Source of the DNA: Cyathus striatus
Taxonomy: Eukaryota; Basidiomycota; Agaricomycetes; Agaricales; Nidulariaceae
DNA length: 64,000 bases
Direction: 5' to 3'
NCBI GenBank assembly: GCA_025738555.1
Contig: JAOVFP010000017.1
Location: 930,001 to 994,000 of the forward strand
A model generated the notes under the pieces. The model was given only the letters and a program-made list of their open reading frames with translations. It ran no database searches and was not told the DNA's origin. A program made the translations under genes and the position numbers. Each line of letters begins with the position of its first letter. The stretch's first letter is position 1. Below, in pieces: positions 45,936 through 57,313 of the stretch.

Positions 45936-45995
45936 AGGGCAATGAAAACTCGTTTTTTGCAGAGCGAACACCTCCCATCAACCAGAGTTTAAATA

Positions 45996-46901
45996 CACGT
46001 GGTTGCCGAAGATGGCAACCAACAACAATTCCCATATATAATGAGAATGGTTTCTTGCATCATCGAGTGGCCTGGGTTGTAGCATGTTACACACAGCTCA
46101 GAATACCTCGAAGATTTGATTATATATTTTAAATAGTGTGAATTGCGTGTATGTAAAGTTAAGATTGAATTTAATATCTTGGTGGCATATTATAAGCAAT
46201 TTTTCTATGAAGCCGCATTTTCTTAAGGGAAATGATTCATTGACCAGCAGAGCACTTTGAGGGTTACAGAACTGTTCAAAATTTAAATTTCTCTGAGACA
46301 TAACTTGTATACCACCTGATATAATATCCAGATGATTTAAAGATTGCTTCATTATTGTACTGAAAACAAGAGCAATAAGTTTGATCACACATAATTGATA
46401 TATGTGTTTCATATTCTAACAGTAAATATCATACTGTGTGTACAGTACTATTTGGAAGCATGAGTTCTACATATCTTCAGGAATTTCTGTAGTGTTACAT
46501 TAGTCTATATATCAGCTAAATATGCAATTTCTCAGGTTTAACAATTGAGAAGGCTCACATAAATATCATTATAGTATCTCAGTATACAATTGCTTGTATC
46601 TTTTGATACTTAAATGGTTTATACTGCATATATAGTACATCATATGTCCAAGATATCATGTAGAAATACCAACAAGAACAACTTCTGTAGGCTAATTTGT
46701 AGATTGCATATATCATGCCATTAAATAAATCCATTATGTTATAAAGTTTCATTCCAGTAGTATACATCATGGAAAGTATATACACAGAATTTCAAGGTGG
46801 TCTGCACAGAGTGTAGTGTGCTACATGATAATTAATGTGAGAATGCTTCGCATTTTTAGTAGGAAAAATGCATGATTGCCATTACTTTTGGCAACCATGT
46901 G
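45996..46901. mobile_element. TA-flanked non-autonomous element, CACRTGGTTGCC termini, copy 2
   Basis: The left end CACGTGGTTGCC (45996) is inverted at the right as GGCAACCATGTG (46901); both are bordered by TA (45994-45995 and 46902-46903). Each end also folds on itself (GGTTGCC..GGCAACC at left). The interior is AT-rich with no transposase. Tc1/mariner-like TA target use is inferred. The right two-thirds align with 7338-7958. Confidence 0.7.
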
Positions 46902-46903
46902 TA

Positions 46904-47330
46904 AGCTTGAAATATTGGTCATTCCCATATCCGAACTGCTTAGAGCTTCTACATACTTACCATGTTTGGTGCATCATCAACCAGACATTCAGGACTATCC
47001 TTTGATGACATAATGTCTCCTCATCAGGACATAATAACATGGATCTGCTGTCATGAACTCTATGTGATCCTATATATTCCTTGCCAATTTATACTGATTG
47101 TAGCTTGTGGGCCTTGGAAATTGGGTCAAGATGATAGTGAAGTTATTGATAAGTAACACTTGCAGGCACTAAGGATGATTGTAATTTCTGGGATCATTAA
47201 GAATAAATTTATGTGATGTCCCATTCAATAAACTTTCAGTGATACACTTGCTTGTGCACTTTCAACAGGTCTAACTACATATATAAATGATATATTATAT
47301 GTTTGTTGGAGAGAATCAGGTTGCATTAGG
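46904..47330. other. No recognised gene
   Basis: A 64-codon plus-strand frame at 46962-47156 has protein-like composition but no recognised domain. Confidence 0.25.
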
Positions 47331-47332
47331 TA

Positions 47333-47386
47333 GCGGGCCTTGCCACTTGTTGGCCATATTGATTTATTGTTATAAAGGTCACGAGC
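47333..47386. repeat. Segment shared with 53511-53562
   Basis: GGTAGCGGGCCTTGCCACTT followed by GTTGGCC..TATT..TTTATTGTTAT is similar to GGTAGTGGGCTGTGCCGCTT..GTCGGCC..TATTTCTTTATTATTTA at 53511. Probably the conserved end of a repeat family. Confidence 0.5.
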
Positions 47387-47425
47387 ATTGTTTCCAAGGA
47401 GGAAACAATGCTTGTGACTTTTATA
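47371..47425. repeat. Strong hairpin, 25-nt arms
   Basis: Arms 47371-47395 and 47401-47425 are inverse complements at 23 of 25 positions with a 5-nt loop (AAGGA). Confidence 0.8.
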
Positions 47426-47769
47426 TCATGTGATAATTTTCCATGCATTCAGTCTCAAGTTCAACTCCTGCTGTCCACATCAAGCTATCACACACAAATC
47501 CAGTGGACTATTCTTGCAGACATGATCAACCCTATTCCAACAAATCACTAGAAATATAGCAGTAGACACATGCTACTGCACTCTGTATGCTTTTTCAGGT
47601 TATGAGTCACTTATTATTGCAGGATTTCATCTCAAAGCTAGGTATATACTACATAGACACTTTTTTAACATCTTATTTCTCAATTGTATCTATTGAACTT
47701 AAGTAAATGTACAAAATAATTAGTAATGACACATGCTATAGTACTCTATTGTAATACCAAGTCTTACAT

Positions 47770-48009
47770 TTGCATCTGAATACAGTAGGACTAGAAGCTT
47801 GGACTAAGTGGTTAACTGAAATTCTGGCTGAACAAGATGCACTTAAGAACATATCTAAGCAACTGCCATCTTGCCAAAGGTTGGAGTTCAACTGTTTTGA
47901 TCTAGTTGAGTGTGGTTGTCCAGCTTTCCATACTAACATCACTCACACCATGTACATTCTTAAAAACTATTATAAAGTCAAGAATAATATAAATCTACAC
48001 ACCATCTAA
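47770..48009 (+). other. Unrecognised short frame
   Basis: An open frame (VGLEAWTKWLTEILAEQDAL..) with protein-like composition ends where a gene-3'-end fragment begins. It could be an exon of a decayed gene; no family was recognised. Confidence 0.25.
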
Positions 48010-48530
48010 TCTATCCTTCTCTCTACAACATCTGAAATCCCTGGTACCCTTGTCACTCCTGGAGACCCAACACACCCCCTCTACATCTGTCTGTCTTTTG
48101 AGAGCCTCCACAACTGATCACAATATCATCACAATACCACCTATAAACTCTCAAGACAATATAGCCTACCCACAGCTTGTCCACCCACCTCTCAACTGAT
48201 TATCACTGGTTCAACTCACTGGTCTGCTTACTGTCATAAAAACTTTGTCTTTAAGTATCTTTTTGTGCAGCTCAATCAAAATTAAAACCACCACACCATT
48301 CACCACTTTACATCATCTCTCACCATGTACTTCAAAAGATAAAAAAAGTTAATGGTGTGTTGTAAATACATCCCCAGGTCTACTCTAATGCTTTATTCCC
48401 ATCTACAATCTATAACAGGCTTCAACATTGATATATTGAACCCCAGGCAATATAACCTACCTGTTGTCTACCCCTCTTAATTGATTATCATAGGTTTGAC
48501 TCTCCACCAGTGCACATATTGCCATTCACA
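47995..48530 (+). repeat. B-box-like modules plus gene 3'-end fragment
   Basis: A 3'-end fragment of the low-complexity gene (minus orientation) lies at 48000-48105. Module copies follow at about 48135-48235 (AAGACAATATAGCCTACC, GGTTCAACTCACTGG) and 48440-48530 (GCAATATAACCTACC, GGTTTGACTCTCCACC, CACATATTGCC). Confidence 0.6.
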
Positions 48531-49195
48531 GATATAGCTGTATTTTGTTGATTTTATCACCTTACATTACCTTGCAGTATGTATTGGGTTTAATAAAGGC
48601 TTCAAAATGTTGACAATAGAATAAGTATTGATACAACTAACTTTTAGTAGTACCTTATTATGTTAGTAGTAGCACCACCAATATAAAATAGATATTTACA
48701 TTAGTTATATTTAGTATGAAGGGTGAGTTGATCCCAATATTGAAATAGAATAAAGTAATAGTTGCAAGTTGCTTTCTGGAGCTTAGTTTCAGACACTTCA
48801 AGAGTGGTTTTAGTTAAAAACTCAAAGTACTAATATTCAATTCAATAAACTAATACTCAGTACTTCAGATACTAAAAAACTTAAATACTAATTTCAGAAC
48901 ATTACATTACAGTGAGAACAGAAGGACAGCTCATGCAGTGCTTGCCTTTTCCTATGGTAAATTGTACTACTTATATAGTACAATAAAAGCTAGGCATATC
49001 ATATGATGTGGTATAAGTCAAGTATGTAGTCATCATGCTTCCAAGCATATTTAATAAGCTACTGAAGAGGGAAACTCATGTTTGAAGGTCCTACACAAAG
49101 AAATGTGTGTTGGAAATAGATAATTATTACTTACTTATTATTCCATATTTACATAATCATCTCATACCCTTATCTACAAAATCTTTTCTTCTGTG
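48531..49195. other. No gene seen; AT-rich
   Basis: AT-rich DNA with short direct repetitions of AATACT/ACTAAT. No gene or element ends were recognised. Confidence 0.4.
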
Positions 49196-49356
49196 AACCT
49201 CAGTCTATTACACTCTGACTGAGGTGAGCCATCTTTATTCTACTATACATTAACTACATACTGATTTACCATAGACACTTATCTGTGTCTATTTAGGTTA
49301 GTTAATACACAGTCCATTACACTCTGACTGAGACACTTATCTGTGTCTATTTAGAT
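49196..49356. repeat. Local duplication with small hairpin
   Basis: CAGTCTATTACACTCTGACT at 49201 recurs as CAGTCCATTACACTCTGACT at 49311. AGACACTTATCTGTGTCTAT occurs at 49273 and 49331; its AGACAC/GTGTCT arms form a hairpin. Confidence 0.7.
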
Positions 49357-49609
49357 TCAGTTCTTGACAATGTGAGTTGCTGGTGCATCCATCCAGCATA
49401 AGGATTCTAAGGTGATGTAATATGATGATCAGTAACAAATGCAAATGAAAATTGGATAAGAACTTTGAGTTTGAAGTTCTGAAATGAAAATTGGGTGAAT
49501 GAAGTTTCTTCAGCAAGTTTGGATGAATAGAGCAGTGCAGATGAACCCACGTTGCCATCCGTACACTCCAATCCCAACATAACTTCCTCATTGGCTTTGA
49601 GGACACGCA

Positions 49610-50945
49610 TGGTCATCACAACTGGACTACGATAGAAAAGTCAACCTGCGATTTGAACATGGCACAGAGTGCTCCAGCATGCAGTCCCCGTCCTCTCCTG
49701 CCCTCCCTACCCCTTTCCCATTCTCCCTCCCTCCTTCCCTCACTTCGACTCACTCACATCACATCCCTCCTCCTACCCAAATCCTAGATCGATGACCGTG
49801 GTGTTCGACACCTGGCATGTAAATGCGCGCGAAATATGTGCAAAGTTGAGCTCCTATCGGTCTATGCATAGATGATATAGCCGTAGCACCTTGGTTACTA
49901 CGTATATGAGCAGTCGTGAACTTCGATGCACAACATGACACTTCTACTCAACGAAAACGGGTTTCGCAGCACGCAGCGTAGGGAAGTGGTTCAGAGAGAA
50001 GCGGTGGAAACATTACTGTTCTCGAACATTCCAAGGCTGGAGGGGAGAAAAGGCATAGCTGTTTGGCTTGCCATGAGGGAGGGGATCTTGCATTCCCGAA
50101 AAGCCCGACGATGGGAAAGCGACCAAAGGTAAAACACCCGGCGAAAGGGATACCGATGGGCCCATACCGCCACGCTTGAGGCCGACGTCGACCACACGTG
50201 TGGCTCACGACCGACAAAAGCGCACACACCGACGGCAAAGGAGGAAACGAGGCAAGGGCCCGGCGACGACGACGGCTGGCTAAACCGTAGGCTCAAAGCC
50301 AGTACGCTATACTCGTGCCTTCGAACCTCATTTTCATCTTCTCCCCTCCTCTCCAAAGCAACTCCAAAAGCCCTTTTCATGCTCATCACCTCCCAAGCCC
50401 AATCTCCCAATTGCAAGCATGAAAGCCCGAGTTCATGGATACACCATGACATACAGCAACGAGGAGATCTGACAACGATGATGGATCGTAGACTGGGGCT
50501 TGTATGTGGAATTGTGTTGCACTCGTGATAAGTGTGTCGTCTCCTGCTACTGTCCACCCTCCCTCGTCACCCTCCACCTCCTCAAACTCTCGTCGCCGGT
50601 TAACTCTAGCTTTACATGATTGCCTTTGAGTGCTGAGCGCTGAGGGGGAAGGATAGAGTGCAACGTACAACAGAAGTTCTTCTTTTGACTGGTTACGAAG
50701 TTGAACGGTTCTATCCTCAGCAGGAACATCGTTGTACAGTTTTCACGGCGTGGGATCACCAACCATCCGTCTAGTATCGTGGCGGGAGGCTCTTTGGGAA
50801 CAGTAGTCTATCCATAGACCTGCAGCATTGCAAAGCTAGAACAAATGGAACTCGGAATCAGGGTGACAATACGCACATTTTGCAGAAAAGTTCCGACATA
50901 TAGATTGAGAATTGAGTTTGAGTCCGCTTTGTTATTTACTAAAGC
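49610..50945. repeat. Dispersed ~1.4 kb repeat, copy B
   Basis: Begins near GGACTACGATAGAAAAGTC as in copy A and runs through the same landmarks, including CACCTTGGTT, GGAAACGAGGCAAGGGC and TCCTCAGCAGGAACATCGTT. It breaks off at TTTGTTATTTACTAAAGCAT, exactly where the palindrome-tipped repeat starts. Copies A and C continue past this point, so the palindrome-tipped element inserted here or truncated it. Confidence 0.7.
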
Positions 50946-50960
50946 ATATTCCCACTACCT

Positions 50961-51090
50961 TTTAAGGTAGTTGGGTTATAGGGACATCTGATTTCCCTAT
51001 AAGGCGATTTACAGGTTCGTGAACGGGATCCCAACCTGATTGGCTGGAGCCCTGTGACAATCCTGTGACCGCTGACGAAATTCACTCATC
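50961..51090 (+). repeat. Palindrome-tipped repeat, copy B
   Basis: ATTCCCACTACCTTTTAAGG, then TAGTTGGGTTATAGGGAC and, after about 60 bp, ACCTGATTGGCTGGAG. Same order as the inverted copy at 8650-8783. Confidence 0.65.
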
Positions 51091-51295
51091 TCAGATCCTT
51101 TTGCCCCCATATCATCATCCCTCTCGTTTTTGTCTTCACCACAAACTTTCCCACTCGTTCATCCTTTCCCTGTTCATTAACATTACACCGTTTTCTTTGT
51201 CTTTCATATGTTCCTGTCTCTCTGTAAATTCTACATTCATTCACCTGGTCCGCTGACAATGTTACCCCCTCTCCCTGACGCGTGATGAAACATAT

Positions 51296-51900
51296 ATTTG
51301 TTCAAGTTCACGGCATCGTGTGAAGCACTCGAGCTTGGAGCTGATTTCCTTGATCTGGCACCGATGCCTGGCCTTGCACCCACTGCTAAGATAGTGTTGA
51401 ATATATGGGATGCAGTGGAGAATGTTGATGTACATCCTTTCAATCTCTGTACATCAACGAGAAAGAGAACTGACATGGATAGCGCAGATGAACCATCTGG
51501 CATGTCTATGCTTAACAGAATGCTGTACCAATTTGCTGCTTAGTGTTCGTATGGAAGTGAGGGATGTGGGAGATGTGGTTGGTGAGGAGTTGAGGGATCC
51601 GATGAGAAAGCTGGAAGAGTACGTTTCTTTCACTTTTTCTTTCCTCCCTTCTCTTTCTTCTCTGTCTATTTGATTCCTTCATCTTTCCTGTTACCTCTCT
51701 TATTTTGCCTTCCCATCCAATCCACTCACCTAACTGCACAGATCATACACCCAAGTCCTCATGTTCCTTCACGCACACAACCACATGCCATTCATAAAGC
51801 AATACCTAAAATGAGACAACATCCAGCGCGACATCACAGGACTCAATATGGCGCTCATAGAAAAAAAATACAGACTTACTTCACCAGAAGCGGTAGCAGC
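51296..51900 (+). pseudogene. Relic of a fungal helical-bundle (MLKL-N-like) signalling domain
   Basis: Pieces join across two introns: LAPTAKIVLNIWDAVENVD, a 56-nt intron from 51433, then MNHLACLCLTECCTNLLLSVRMEVRD and VVGEELRDPMRKLEE, a ~120-nt intron from 51619, then SYTQVLMFLHAHNHMPFIKQYLK, stop TGA (expected CGA), DNIQRDITGLNMAL. This order is characteristic of the N-terminal four-helix-bundle region found in many Agaricomycete NLR-like and kinase proteins. The in-frame TGA near 51810 and the lack of any downstream domain mark it as dead. I name the family from recalled pattern, not a search. Confidence 0.6.
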
Positions 51901-52664
51901 TGCCAAAAAGGTACGTATCACCCCTTCGTCCTCTCGAGCTGTATCCCCACACTGCACACCTTCCCATGATCAAGCCTTTATTCAAGAATATGCTGATTCT
52001 AAGGAGTGGTGTCCTAGCATTAACCTCTCCCCTTCTACTGGCACCACCACGTTGTCATATCTCCAGTATGTGTGTCATAGTCCCATTTCGCCACTACCAC
52101 CACCACCTCCGCAGGCTTCCAAATTTCACGAGGTGCAGGCAAGCTGCTTCATTGGGCTGGATAGTGGTATGCCGTGACCAGTTATGGTGATCTGAGGGGT
52201 TGATCACAGCCAATCTGAGAAAGAACATCCGTTACCCATTCCACGCTACCACCCACGGAAGATGCTAATGATTCCTTCAAGACCTAAATGTTCAATATCA
52301 ACTAGCATAAATTCGTTGCGTAACCAGCAGCTCCCTTCTACCACCCCATCCCTGTCATTTTGACGTGTCAACTGTTCCAACTGTTGCCTCGTCCCCCCAA
52401 CCCTTTCCCGCCTCCCCACCACCAACACCACCATGCCATTCACAGCATTTCGACAGTGGCATTGCGCAGAATTGCGAGTTTGAGGTCTGACGGGGATCAC
52501 ATCATTTGCTCATTACAATGTGCCTTTCGATGTGTAGTACACTCCTCACAAGCTGATAATTTACAGTAACAATGATGAGTATCCGTTCTTGTTTCTGTTC
52601 CAGACTTTGATTTTCGTATTTAGTGAAGGTAATATATATCACGGTCCTGAAAGCCATATGACTG
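51901..52664. other. No recognised gene
   Basis: C/T-rich DNA with short unsupported frames, between two gene relics. Confidence 0.35.
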
Positions 52665-52995
52665 GTGCTCCATCAGCTCGAAACACGGATTATATCTAAG
52701 TTAGACTCTGCAGTTTTTTCAATGCCTTTAGATGCTGGTCGAATTGATGCTCCACGCCCTGCTTTACATCTTGCTCATACAGATCCAAACGTCATGTTGA
52801 GTCCAGATAGTGTTGGTATGCTTTCATTCACTAGCGGGACAACGGGTATTCCGAAGGGTGTGAGAGGGCGACACTATAATTTATCGCACTTCTTTTCCTG
52901 AATGGGAGAGAGATTCGGACTTGGAGAAGATGCAAAGTTTAGTATGCTTACTGGGATTGCGCATGATCCTATTCAGTGAGACAGAATGTAACTCT
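52665..52995 (+). pseudogene. LYS2: Fragment of L-2-aminoadipate reductase (adenylation domain)
   Basis: The frame reads [20 protein letters not shown], then [20 protein letters not shown] and [10 protein letters not shown], the AMP-binding core signature (S/T-G-T-T-G-x-P-K-G) and the RGRH motif that distinguishes Lys2-type reductases. It continues past a TGA (expected TGG) as MGERFGLGEDAKFSMLTGIA and HDPIQ, then a TGA (expected CGA). Lys2 performs the ATP- and NADPH-dependent reduction of aminoadipate in fungal lysine synthesis. Only about 110 of some 1400 residues are present, with no exons before or after, so this is a fragment and not the working gene. Confidence 0.75.
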
Positions 52996-53808
52996 AAATT
53001 GTGTATAGCTATCCAATTGCTACTCGGCTACCACAGTGTTCACTCCCTTTTAGGCCTCAGTCTCGTTGTCTCGAACGTATTCCATTTGTTTCTCAAGGAG
53101 TACAATGTTAAAGCTAACAACACATGCTCAAGCATGACACCTTTGGCACCCTTGATCTACCCTGCTCCAATTGGCACGTAATGTTAAACTAGAAAGTGAA
53201 CAATTGTCTTCCACTCATTCGCAAACTTATCCACTGTTCCGTCATCCCCATTATTGAATCACTGACCCTAATCCGTATTGTCATTCACAATGCTCTGCAC
53301 CAACATTACCTATCTTTACGTCACAATATTCTATGACTCATCTCTCGCTGCTCTCATACTCTATTCTATCTCAATTCTTTAGTTTTATTTTATACGTCTA
53401 TTGATATCCTCCCATTCAGTAATTACTTCTCTATTGACCTTCCCCTTGTAATTTTATATCTATATAATTATATCTATAACTTCAATATCTCTTACTAATA
53501 AAATTGTTGAGGTAGTGGGCTGTGCCGCTTGTCGGCCTTATTTCTTTATTATTTAGGGTAGGAAGTTGGAACAAAAACTAACACCATACACCAACAAGAA
53601 GTGTCAGATCTTTCGATCTGGTACGTGTATTAGGTAAGAGGGTAAGGGTTGTTCGGCATACTCGGCAGTCAACTGACGGCTGCGAACTTCAAGTTCGAAG
53701 GGTCTCACCGGCACCCTTAATCACTTCATCGGCTATGTACATCCTCCGATGTGTCTGAACAAAAGACGCATATCGCTTGACACAATGACATTTCTTCCAT
53801 GCTACGGC
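52996..53808. other. No recognised gene
   Basis: AT-rich flank including the 53511-53562 segment shared with 47333. Near 53600-53720 there are short palindromes (AGATCTTTCGATCT, GAACTTCAAGTTC) that might be the end of a repeat element. Confidence 0.35.
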
Positions 53809-55633
53809 AGGACCCTGGATTATTATGGTAAAGGTCGTTCCGAAAAATACCCCATTTTTCGAATTTCTGTCCGTCCAGGTTTTGCGACATTTTGTCCGTT
53901 TTCGGAACGACATAGCAACTGTTCTTCAAAGTTTGTCCGGAAAATGCGGAACGACCTTCCAGAGGTCAATTTTTGTCCGAAATTTTGGAACGACCTCTAG
54001 AAACAGTATTTTTTTCTGGACAGTCCAGTTTTCGATGGTTTTGAGGTTTTGGGGCTCTTGGGGAGCTTTGAGCATTCAATTATGGCGATTTCAAGTGTTT
54101 TAAATACTAAACTGCTTGTCCCACAACTCAAACAATTTTCAACTTATAAACACTTCATTTCCAATTTTAATCACATTAAATCTGAAGTCCAACTGTTCAT
54201 AAAGCTCAGAACTTGACATTGAGTCCTTGTTGCCTTGCAGTACTTTAAAACCAATTTTTGAGATAGATTTGGGATATGTAATAGCAAAAAGTTGGCACTT
54301 TGTGTCAGCTGAAGAATAATGAGATCTGAGACCTGAGCTGACAGCAGTTTTAGTAGGCATTGATGTGAATTGTGAATTATCATTCATGACATTACTTGTA
54401 GATATGAACTGAAACACATGAAAGCACACACATAATTGTTACTAGTTACTAACACAGGCGGCTTCATCCTTGGACCGTGTGTGTTCCAGTGACATCTTTG
54501 AATACTGTAAGTAACGACTCCTTGTGGGCGGATAAATATGCTCTACCAATCTGAATCTTATAGTATGGCATTAACAAATAGTTAATCTCCTATGGCAACT
54601 CAACTTCAAACCTATAAGTAAATATAAGTAACCATGCACACACATCCAGTTGAACCAACGATACTTTGAACGGCAGTCTAAAGGGCTTTAAATTTGGCAG
54701 TGCCCACCTAAAAAAACAGTCAGAGAAAAAATATGGTAGATGGGCCTGTGATTCTGTACTGTCCGATTGTCAAGGTTGAGTCTTCCTCAATGCAGTCTGT
54801 ACTCCAAAATAAACATACAATATAGTCTTCGATGTCATGAAGGCTTTATTCCATACTTAATGGGCAGTTAAACCGCAGCTATAAGACCTATAGGTGAGGC
54901 TCATGCATGATTCTCAAGCGATGTTGATTTCATGGCCGTGCTAGGTATCGTATAGTTGTCCTCTCTAGCCATCAGAGTGGGAACAGCAGGTACTTAGCAG
55001 TACACTTTGAAGGCTTCAATTTAGCAGGCGTAAGGCCAACATAAAACATCCATACCTTGGCTAGTGGTCCTTTTCCAATGTATAAGTAATAATACTATTA
55101 GATTCCTTTCTCTCTGTAATATTTACCAGTAAGGAGTGCATCTCAACAGCCTGACTTATAAGTTGTTCAACTGCAAAGTGATGGTCTACCTGCCTTTATC
55201 TGCTTGCTCCCAGTATGTTTTCCTTGTTGGTCCTGTCCCAATGGCTATATCGTTAGGTAGGATTTCGCTCAATACAGTGCGACATTCTCGTATGAGCTTT
55301 TCCCGGCAAAAATCGGTCGTGCAGGCAACCGAAATTACAGTATGTTCATCACTACGTTTGCTACTTAGCCAGTAGCCACTAGCCTTACTTATACATAGAT
55401 TTGGGTCATAAATGTTTAAACTCTAACCCTTACATAAGACCCTTGGCGCTCATCGGCGTCCGTCTGGCTGGAACGACCTGCACGGCATGGGTTAATCACT
55501 GTCCGTACTTTTGGAACGTCCTTTTCGTCCCAAGGCCTCGAATTTGTCCGGTTTTGGAACGACATAAGGGCCAAAATTCCCAAAATTTTGTCCGCTTCGC
55601 GGAACGACCTTTACCGTAATAATCCAGGGTCCT
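53809..55633. mobile_element. 1.8 kb DNA transposon, AGGACCC termini, 8-bp TSD
   Basis: Termini AGGACCCTGGATTATTATGG (53809) and CCGTAATAATCCAGGGTCCT (55614-55633) are inverse complements with one mismatch, and the similarity extends through TAAAGGTCGTTCCG. GCTACGGC occurs on both sides (53801-53808 and 55634-55641), an 8-bp TSD. Subterminal repeats of TTTGTCCG..GGAACGAC occur three times at each end. No transposase was recognised; a 96-codon minus frame (54429-54139) is unassigned. Terminus, TSD length and subterminal organisation match the element at 26356-27592. Confidence 0.85.
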
Positions 55634-55641
55634 GCTACGGC

Positions 55642-57313
55642 GCTACCAGCATTAGGGGAGTTCAAATATTGATGTTCTGTAACGCCAAGCCATGATTCTG
55701 TAACGTGTGAATGATTCGTTGTACCGACTGATATTTGATATCCCTCCAGCCATATCCGTTGCAACAGCCTTACAACGAAAGAGGATCGATCGGAGCTCTA
55801 TCGGAGTCAGAAACAAGTATTAGGTGACCCACTCCGATTAGATTGAAATAAGTGCTCAGCAGTCCGACACCACTGCACTATGCCTCCGCCACTGAGCGCC
55901 AAGGACAAGATAAATAGAAGGGCTGGTCAAATATATTTTAAAAAGAAAATTAGAGTAAGGACAGTGTAGGATAAGTACGCGTAGTGTTATCTATATCGTT
56001 TGGCAACCTGACACAAGTTTAAGCTCCGATTGATATTTGAATGAAGCGCCTATTAGCCGCTGGGTAGTTACAGGTCGTTACGCTCCGTTGCAGTTCTGAC
56101 TTGTGGTCCTGCAACGTGGGAAGTCGCATCCGTAACGACATCAGCTTGTAGCGTAGCGCCAAGAGTTCAATTTTGAATTCCCCTATTGATGTAGGTAGTA
56201 TTTGAGTGTAAGTGATGAATCGATAATAACTTATAAGCTGAGAACCCACAACTATTTTCGTCTTAGAATTATTGACGATAGGATTTTTGCTTCCTTACAT
56301 ATTTCAGTGACTGATCGATTATAAGACATTGCCACATTCAAATGTCGTGAACTTTTAGAATTCTAACCAAATCTTTGATAAGAATGGTTGAACTCAGTAA
56401 TGGAGATGTGATGATCAAAGAATAGTATTGATACATGAAGCCTAAGGAACCAGAACAGAGACGGTAGCGGACATAGTGCCTAGGAGATAGCTCTCCGGCA
56501 TATATCCTCCGAATCCGATAATCATGGCATAGAATTCGGTAGATGTATGTTAATAATGCTGTTCATGCCGCAACAGTTGGAAGAGTCAGAATGGACATTG
56601 GACATCCTATGCGATCACGGTGGACGATATGAGATTAGAGACTGCCATGGATGGATCCGAGATCCATCGATGATCCACAAAATTCGGATCCATCTGCCCG
56701 GTACCACCGTGACTGCTGCTGCTTTCCACTATTCCTTCGTACACTAGAGCTACAGAGCATTTCTAGTGTAATATAAAAACACAAAATTGCTTGTAATATA
56801 ATAAACATTATATATGTGAAGTTTAAGATAAAAATAAAATGGATTGATGTCACTATATGTTTTTTACTTCGACTTATTTATCAGAAAATGGACAGAATGC
56901 ATGACAGCTATTGGATGCAATTGGATGCATCCAAATACTGGGTGTATCCGCAGATTGGCATCCGGAACCGATCCGCGTCCGCGAATTTCGGATAAAAATA
57001 GCGAATAGCCGGCTCAGGCTCATTTTTCATTGATTTATACAATGAGCCGTGGGCGCTTGCAAAGGGATGTATATCAACCAACCAACCAAATTCAACAGCC
57101 ATTCCTTTCAGAAATGTTGGTTCATTTATACAGCAGTGACCTTAAATACACTAACGCAACTTGGTGTGCCCTAGAACTGCCTCGTACCACCCCCTTGATC
57201 CGATGTGCAGTTCATGCGTGTCTTGATCGCTATAATATAAACCCATCACACATATAAATCCCTGTATGTTGTCTTTCGTTCCCCTCTGAGAACATTAAAG
57301 GACCCCCCTAACT
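55642..57313. other. No recognised gene; ATCCG-rich repeats near 56.6 and 56.9 kb
   Basis: No supported coding frame. Between 56640-56700 and 56915-57000 there are several GGATCC/ATCCG-type motifs and a perfect TTGGATGCATCCAA palindrome (56918-56931), possibly the ends of an unrecognised repeat. Confidence 0.35.

Noticed and set aside
53600..53720. Helitron 3' end
   Set aside because: Short palindromes are present, but no CTRR end or partner 5' TC was identified.
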